DNA from: Maricaulis sp017643475
GTDB lineage: Bacteria; Pseudomonadota; Alphaproteobacteria; Caulobacterales; Maricaulaceae
Direction of reading: 5' to 3'
NCBI RefSeq assembly: GCF_047123815.1
Contig: NZ_CP138920.1
Coordinates: 2,852,001-2,916,000 of the forward strand
Length of the DNA stretch: 64,000 bases
Made by a program: the position numbers and the translations under genes. The first letter of the stretch is position 1, and every line of letters begins with the position of its first letter. Positions 59,940 through 64,000 of the stretch are shown here, piece after piece. The notes under the pieces were generated by a model that worked only from the letters and a program-made list of their open reading frames with translations, was not told the origin of the DNA and did not search any database.

Positions 59940-60940
59940 CCCTCAAACCCACTCATGATCTCCCGCAGCACCGCCTGTGTCGTTTCCGTCATGCCGTGCC
60001 CGTTGACCGGTACAAGACGGAAGTCCGCATGCGGACAGGCCGCAGCCAGGCGGAAGGCGGACTGAGGCGGGCAGACCATGTCATACCGGCTGTGCAGGAT
60101 CGCCATCGGAATGTCCGCGAGGCGGTGGGCGTCCTGGATAAGCTGGTCGGGTTTCAGGAAACACCGGTTCTGGAAGTAGTGCGCCTCGATCAGGGAATGT
60201 GAGGCGATATAATCCGCGCCACGCTCGCGCAGGCTCTCCAGGACTTCCTGCGGCGAGTTTTCCAGGTAGGAGGTGCGGTCTTCATACTCAGTCCAGCGAT
60301 AGACGGCGGAGCGCCGCAGTTCGTCAAGAGAGGCCGTCGCCAAGTTGGCCAGCAGCGGATAGCCTGCCGCCTGCTCCGCGCGCATGACATCCAGATACCA
60401 GTCCATGACGTTTGTGGCGCTTTCGCGTGCGGGTATCGGCACCGGGCTGATGAAGGCGTCCCACGCGTCCGGGAAGAAGCGCTGCAGCCCGTCCGGACTG
60501 TGCCACCAGTTCAGCTCACTCTCTGTGCCCAGGAAGACGGCCTGTACGACAAGTCCGCTGATCCGTTCCGGATGAGCTTGCGCGTAGGCGAGCGCAAGGG
60601 TGGAGCCCCAGGACGGTCCGTAGACAATCCATCGGTTCAGCCCGAGCGTGTCGCGAAGGATTTCGAGGTCGTCGATCAGATGAGCAGTGGTGTTGTGCTC
60701 GAGACTGGCGACCGGGCGGGATTGTCCTGCGCCGCGCTGGTCCAGCATGAGGATGCGAAACCGCTGGGGATCGAAGACCCGGCGATATTTCGGTGAACAC
60801 CCCGAACCTGGCCCGCCATGCAGGAAGAGTAGGGGGATACCCGCCGGATTGCCGCATTCCTGCCAGAAGAGCTCATGCCCGTCTCCCGTTTCGAAACGGC
60901 CGGAATTGAAGGGGGTGATGTCGGGGAAAAACGCGCTCAT
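59936..60940 (-). CDS. pip: Proline iminopeptidase
   Basis: The 334-aa alpha/beta-hydrolase removes N-terminal proline from peptides. The family motifs are HGGPGSGCSPKYRRVFDP (about 41-58) and LDQRGAGQSRP (about 66-76), the nucleophile Ser110 in GPSWGS, and the acid and His near SRYDMVCPP and NGHGMTE. The usual nucleophile elbow is GGSWGS, with Pro replacing the second Gly here; the GxSxG frame itself is intact. Cytoplasmic. It overlaps the start of the following gene's end by four bases with the small exported protein gene upstream (60937-60940), so both are one operon. Confidence 0.93.
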   Translation of the reverse strand: MSAFFPDITPFNSGRFETGDGHELFWQECGNPAGIPLLFLHGGPGSGCSPKYRRVFDPQRFRILMLDQRGAGQSRPVASLEHNTTAHLIDDLEILRDTLGLNRWIVYGPSWGSTLALAYAQAHPERISGLVVQAVFLGTESELNWWHSPDGLQRFFPDAWDAFISPVPIPARESATNVMDWYLDVMRAEQAAGYPLLANLATASLDELRRSAVYRWTEYEDRTSYLENSPQEVLESLRERGADYIASHSLIEAHYFQNRCFLKPDQLIQDAHRLADIPMAILHSRYDMVCPPQSAFRLAAACPHADFRLVPVNGHGMTETTQAVLREIMSGFEG

Positions 60941-61305
60941 CGCGCAAGCGTATGACTATTGCCCTGATAGTTCACGCGGATTGTCCAGTCGCAAACCTCG
61001 TCATCGGCGAGGCGCGCCTCGACCTCATGCATCATTACATCTGGCCCCTCCGCGATCGGGCTGAAAACACCATCCAGGCGTTCGGCGGCAAGGCGCGATT
61101 CGATCTGTGATCTCAGCGCCGGCTGATGCAGGGGGCAAGCTGCCCAGACAGACGGGTCCTCGGTGATGTTGAGAATGGAGTAGAGGCGCTCCTCTCTCGG
61201 CAGGTCCGCTGCCAGGCCCAGATGGGGGGACGCCCATACCGCGCCACCGGCCATCATGGCCGCAACGACAAGCGCTGCTCCTGCACGCATCAGATCAGAT
61301 TGCAT
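60937..61305 (-). CDS. Small exported protein of unknown function
   Basis: The 122-aa product has a hydrophobic segment near the N-terminus (ALVVAAMMAGGAVWA, about 9-23) ahead of a helical soluble domain with three cysteines (CPLH, C in CDWT and one other nearby), so it is likely periplasmic with a possible disulfide. The start is ATG 61305, preceded by GAGGGGAC; the upstream ATG (61347) adds a basic extension without hydrophobicity. Family not recognised. It overlaps pip by four bases (ATGA type), suggesting coupled translation. Confidence 0.6.
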   Translation of the reverse strand: MQSDLMRAGAALVVAAMMAGGAVWASPHLGLAADLPREERLYSILNITEDPSVWAACPLHQPALRSQIESRLAAERLDGVFSPIAEGPDVMMHEVEARLADDEVCDWTIRVNYQGNSHTLAR

Positions 61306-61576
61306 GACGTCCCCTCGGTCCCGCACGTGTTTTAGCGCCGCCAACATGGCGGGGCCAGATGCTGGCCGAGCTTGCAGATGGGAGCCGAGGCAGCGCGCGA
61401 AGACGAACCTGTTGAAAACCTGTCCGGAACCTCAACAGAAGTTCTCAAATGTCTAATACGGGCGAAATGCTGAGGACAGGTGCGCCGGGCGATGATCCCA
61501 TCAACGGTTCAGCACACACACGGCATGAGATCGTGGGGCGCGGATCGTTCAATTGGTGCAGAGAAAGGTCCCCCCA

Positions 61577-61903
61577 ATGAAACATGCGATTCTCCCCCTC
61601 GCCATTGCTGCAACCCTGCTGGCAGGTGCCAGCGCTTCCGCGGCCGAGCCGACCCAGATTGTGGATTTCCATCCGGCAGATCTGGCGACTGAAGCCGGCC
61701 AGGCCTCTATCCGCGCGGATATCCTGCGAGCCGCTGAAGACGTCTGTGCGAATCGCGACACACGCGCCCTGTCACTTCGCTCCGACCAACAGGAGTGCCT
61801 GCAAGCCGCCGTCAGCGAGGGTGAGGCCCTGTTGCAGGAGCGTGTTCGTGAGGCCGGTTACTTCCATTTCACCGTCGCCAACATCCCGCGCGCCATTAAC
61901 TAG
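61577..61903 (+). CDS. UrcA family protein
   Basis: The 108-aa protein has a signal peptide (ILPLAIAATLLAGASASA|A, about residue 20) and the UrcA pattern: short mature part with VDFHPADLATEAGQASIRADILRAAEDVC and a second cysteine in QQECLQAA, which probably form a disulfide. UrcA proteins are small exported proteins found mainly in sphingomonads and caulobacters; role unknown. ATG 61577 is chosen because it starts the signal peptide; an upstream in-frame start at 61553 would add eight residues. A hairpin terminator follows 40 bases downstream. Confidence 0.82.
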   Translation: MKHAILPLAIAATLLAGASASAAEPTQIVDFHPADLATEAGQASIRADILRAAEDVCANRDTRALSLRSDQQECLQAAVSEGEALLQERVREAGYFHFTVANIPRAIN

Positions 61904-61944
61904 ACGCGCTACATATCTCGCTGAGAGGGTTCAGCGTTACGAAA

Positions 61945-61970
61945 GGGGGCTTGCTTGCAGGCCCCCATTT
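61945..61970 (+). terminator. Probable terminator after the UrcA gene
   Basis: GGGGGCTT and AGGCCCCC enclose GCTTGC and are followed by ATTTTC. The T run is short, so it is less certain than the others. Confidence 0.6.
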
Positions 61971-62030
61971 TCGTGTTCGTACGTACGAGCGGAGCCGGGC
62001 GGTCCGAGAAGGCTGTGAGCTTTGGGGGAA

Positions 62031-62077
62031 TGGTGCCGCGAGAGAGAATTGAACTCTCGGCCTCACCCTTACCAAGG
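62031..62077 (-). other. Attachment junction: 3' half of tRNA-Thr (GGT)
   Basis: On the minus strand the sequence from the anticodon loop to CCA of a threonine tRNA is present: loop TTGGTAA (anticodon GGT), GGGTG, variable AGGCC, a perfect T arm (GAGAG-TTCAATT-CTCTC), acceptor strand TCGCGGC, A and CCA. The 5' half is absent: the anticodon stem partner should be CACCC but reads TTTCC, and no D arm or matching acceptor strand follows. An integrase gene lies 78 bases further on, so this is the attachment-site copy left when an element inserted into a tRNA-Thr gene; the intact tRNA should be at the far end of the element, outside the window. Confidence 0.8.
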
Positions 62078-62154
62078 AAACTGCGGCTTTCTCTTTCACC
62101 CAAGTATAGCAAGCACGTTGCCGTTCATGTGCCTGAGATTGTGTAAGGATTGTG

Positions 62155-63114
62155 TCAGAGCGTCCAGCCGTGGCGCTCTAGGCGCTCTGGCAGATCAGGT
62201 GTTGCGGCGTGCACGTAGCGCTGCACCATCGCGAGGCTTTTCCACCCGCCGTAGGCTTGCAGTCTGGGCAGGTCGGGGTCAAGCGCGTAGCGCCACGTAG
62301 CGCCCGTGTGGCGCAGGACATGGCAGGAAAAATGCGGCAGTCCGTTCTCACGACAAACCCGGGCGATGGACGTGTTGATCGCGTCGTAGGCATGGTAGCG
62401 CTTCTGGTCGTCTGCGCAGATCGGCGGGCGCGATAGATCCATCAATAGCGGCCGGGCGCGCGACAGAGGCTCTATAGAGCGTGTGTACCCGCCTTTGGTG
62501 CTCTCGCCCCACAGGGTGATCTTCCTGCCGTCCTGGGACACATCCCGCACATCCAGCTCAACGCCTTCGCTCGCTCGCATCATGGTGCCAAGATAGATGA
62601 TGACGTTTCGTGCCACGTGCCATGGCGCGGCCTGGATGAATTCTTCGATCTCTTCGGGCGTGCGCCAGTCTGTTCGCCCCTCTGGCTGTTTGGGCCGTTT
62701 CCATTTTCGATGCCGACACCAATCCTGGTCTGCCGCAAATCGAAGGACGGCGATCGCTGGCGTGTAGAACTGCCGATTGACGGTGGATGGTTTAGCGCTT
62801 GGGTAGGCCTCTCGTGCGGCCCGATCCAAATCCGGTTGCCGGATTTCTGAGATCGGCCGGTCCATAAACGCCTGGACGACTTTGAGCATGTACTTGGCCT
62901 CGCCATGCTCAAGGTAGGCTTCTGCGGCTTCCGCAAAGCCAACCGGCCGAGCTTCCCCTAGGACCTTCTGCGCATAGATCGCGCGCTCGTACTTTTCTCG
63001 GACGGTTTCGGCTTCGGCTCTGACAGTTGTGCCAGCAGCCTTGCGGACGGAGACCCCGTGGTGGGTGCCTTGAATGTGCCACCAATCTCCACGTTTGATG
63101 AGTTTGAGGGGCAT
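62155..63114 (-). CDS. Tyrosine recombinase (integrase)
   Basis: The 319-aa protein integrates and excises the element by strand exchange through a covalent 3'-phosphotyrosine. The SAM-like core-binding part is at about 60-130, with HTHHG-type beta strands before it (GDWWHIQGTHHG). The catalytic residues appear in order: Arg180 in MMRASEG, Lys207 in STKGG, His265 and Arg268 in HVLRHTGA, Trp291 in GGWKSL (replacing His) and Tyr300 in VQRYVHA. It sits right beside the tRNA-Thr fragment and reads toward it, as integrases of tRNA-targeting islands and prophages do. Its 5' end overlaps the excisionase-like gene by 157 bases. Confidence 0.94.
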   Translation of the reverse strand: MPLKLIKRGDWWHIQGTHHGVSVRKAAGTTVRAEAETVREKYERAIYAQKVLGEARPVGFAEAAEAYLEHGEAKYMLKVVQAFMDRPISEIRQPDLDRAAREAYPSAKPSTVNRQFYTPAIAVLRFAADQDWCRHRKWKRPKQPEGRTDWRTPEEIEEFIQAAPWHVARNVIIYLGTMMRASEGVELDVRDVSQDGRKITLWGESTKGGYTRSIEPLSRARPLLMDLSRPPICADDQKRYHAYDAINTSIARVCRENGLPHFSCHVLRHTGATWRYALDPDLPRLQAYGGWKSLAMVQRYVHAATPDLPERLERHGWTL

Positions 63115-63275
63115 GGTGTCTGCAGGGCCTTGTACGCTTCAAGTTGGTCCATGGTGACACGCCGGCGCTTACCCACGTAGAAGCATAGGCCTCGCGCCTC
63201 GAGGTCTTTGGCCAAGACTCTAGCTGAAACAGCCATGAGCTTTGCCGCTTCTTGTATCGTCAGTGCGCGTTGCAT
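62958..63275 (-). CDS. Excisionase-like helix-turn-helix protein
   Basis: The 105-aa protein has an N-terminal MerR/Xis-type winged helix (ALTIQEAAKLMAVSARVLAKDLEARGL, then RRRVTMDQLEAYKAL, about residues 4-49) and a disordered basic C-terminal half. Small proteins of this type bind the attachment region and direct the integrase towards excision. It overlaps the integrase start by 157 bases in another frame; the C-terminal half could therefore be partly a by-product of integrase coding. GCATG-type start with little ribosome-site sequence. Role as Xis is inferred from position and motif. Confidence 0.65.
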   Translation of the reverse strand: MQRALTIQEAAKLMAVSARVLAKDLEARGLCFYVGKRRRVTMDQLEAYKALQTPCPSNSSNVEIGGTFKAPTTGSPSARLLAQLSEPKPKPSEKSTSARSMRRRS

Positions 63276-63332
63276 GGGGCGGATCGTCGGAATTTGAATT
63301 GTTAGTGGCCTTCTGGCGTCCAGGGCGCTTGG

Positions 63333-63725
63333 CTACGCCTCAGATCGAAGGGTGCGTACGAGCTCAATCAGGCTGCGACGAACCTTTTGATCTTTCACTT
63401 CGGCGAAGGCGCTTGCGAGTGCCAGTCCGTCGGGGCTCGCGATGAATTCGTAGACCTTGTCCGCGGTCTCTTCGTCCAGCGCGGTTACGCCCTGGTCGTC
63501 GAGACCCTCGAAAAAGTAGGCAACGGGAACCTTCAGAACGCGCCCGACGTGGAAGAGACGGCTTGCTCCAACACGGTTCGTACCGCGCTCATACTTTTGG
63601 ATCTGTTGGAAGGTCACGCCGAGCTTGTCGCCAAGGTCGCTTTGGCTGAGCTTCAGGTGCGCTCGGCGCAAACGAAGGCGTGCGCCAACGTGCTTATCGA
63701 TATCCGTCGGTGTACGGGTGCTCAT
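63333..63725 (-). CDS. XRE-family transcriptional regulator
   Basis: The 130-aa protein has an N-terminal HTH_3 domain (about residues 11-68; GARLRLRRAHLKLSQSDLGDKLGVTFQQIQKYERGTNRV) followed by a helical domain with YFFEGLDD, typical of the short alphaproteobacterial regulators near integrated elements. It probably represses genes of this element. Translationally coupled to the acidic small protein upstream by an ATGA overlap (63722-63725). Confidence 0.9.
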   Translation of the reverse strand: MSTRTPTDIDKHVGARLRLRRAHLKLSQSDLGDKLGVTFQQIQKYERGTNRVGASRLFHVGRVLKVPVAYFFEGLDDQGVTALDEETADKVYEFIASPDGLALASAFAEVKDQKVRRSLIELVRTLRSEA

Positions 63726-63961
63726 GTGGCCGCTCCATGTTCTGTGGTCTCGTTCTCAATAGCGTCTATCTCCCCATTTGCGAAATCTGCGGTTGCAACC
63801 TCGTTAGCGAGAAGTGTTCGCGCTCGTGTTTCATGCGCTGCTCGGACGGTGTCTTGTTCCGCGGCTGTGGCCTGAGCCCAATCCTCTGAGTGTTGCAGGT
63901 CGTTGAAGGCCTCGCCGAGTTCGCCGAGGTCGGCGATCTCGCTCAATTGCTCGGTGAACAT
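63722..63961 (-). CDS. Small acidic protein of unknown function
   Basis: The 79-aa product is acidic, helical and without cysteine or a membrane segment (ADLGELGEAFNDLQHSEDWAQA, then HETRARTLLANEVATADFANGEIDAIENE). I do not recognise a family. Coupling to the XRE gene (ATGA overlap) suggests a shared role, for example as a partner of the regulator, but this is inference. ATG at 63961; only 39 bases of window remain beyond it. Confidence 0.55.
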   Translation of the reverse strand: MFTEQLSEIADLGELGEAFNDLQHSEDWAQATAAEQDTVRAAHETRARTLLANEVATADFANGEIDAIENETTEHGAAT

Positions 63962-64000
63962 CGTCAGCGTTGAGCTACAGGGGGCGTGCGAGCTCTGATC

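Noticed and set aside
61977..61988. 12-bp perfect palindrome TCGTACGTACGA near the attachment site
   Set aside because: It lies outside the tRNA fragment and may be chance; a role as an integrase or regulator site cannot be supported.

Overview
The window is high-GC, tightly packed DNA from an alphaproteobacterium, most likely a prosthecate, holdfast-forming member of the Caulobacterales/Maricaulales (Maricaulis- or Oceanicaulis-like). The evidence is an hfaA-hfaB-hfaD holdfast-anchor operon, a CC0125/CC1285-type lipoprotein, an UrcA-family protein, an alphaproteobacterial 16S-tRNAIle-tRNAAla-23S-5S-tRNAfMet layout, and a TonB receptor/S9 peptidase style of scavenging. The assignment rests on gene content and has not been tested by phylogeny.

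Left part (1-11.8 kb): the end of a class II aldolase, an outer-membrane-like protein, a cytochrome c lipoprotein, a sulfotransferase / glycosyltransferase-sulfotransferase / ABC exporter cluster whose first two genes each carry two in-frame stops, the holdfast anchor operon, a rhomboid protease, a GDYXXLXY/DUF2157 membrane pair and a CBS-domain protein.

Centre (11.7-24.5 kb): a tandem duplication of about 6.0 kb. Each unit holds the 3' end of the CBS gene, two near-identical rrn promoters, 16S, tRNA-Ile, tRNA-Ala, 23S and 5S. The second unit starts inside the CBS gene, leaving a headless CBS remnant, and only it is followed by initiator tRNA. A small island (24.5-26.8 kb) of repeats, a small membrane protein and a TAP-like hydrolase lies between two copies of the same terminator.

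Right part (26.8-62 kb): an OxyR-like LysR regulator beside an nhaA-sbtA chimeric, frameshifted gene; the threonine operon (ACT-less aspartate kinase-homoserine dehydrogenase, thrB, thrC) behind a Thr/Met-codon leader peptide and attenuator; pckA; pirin; an M28 peptidase; glutathione transferases; an orphan protein resembling the RNA polymerase alpha C-terminal domain; an uncharacterised membrane pair; a Tat-exported amidase; a nitrilase and S9 peptidase; a TonB receptor; a BON-OmpA protein operon; and methylmalonyl-CoA mutase (two subunits). Together they describe an aerobic heterotroph that takes up and hydrolyses peptides, feeds propionyl/methylmalonyl-CoA into the TCA cycle and runs gluconeogenesis through PEP carboxykinase.

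Right edge (62-64 kb): an integrated element begins at a tRNA-Thr 3' fragment (attachment junction), followed by a tyrosine integrase, an excisionase-like protein, an XRE repressor-like protein and a small acidic protein. It continues past the window.
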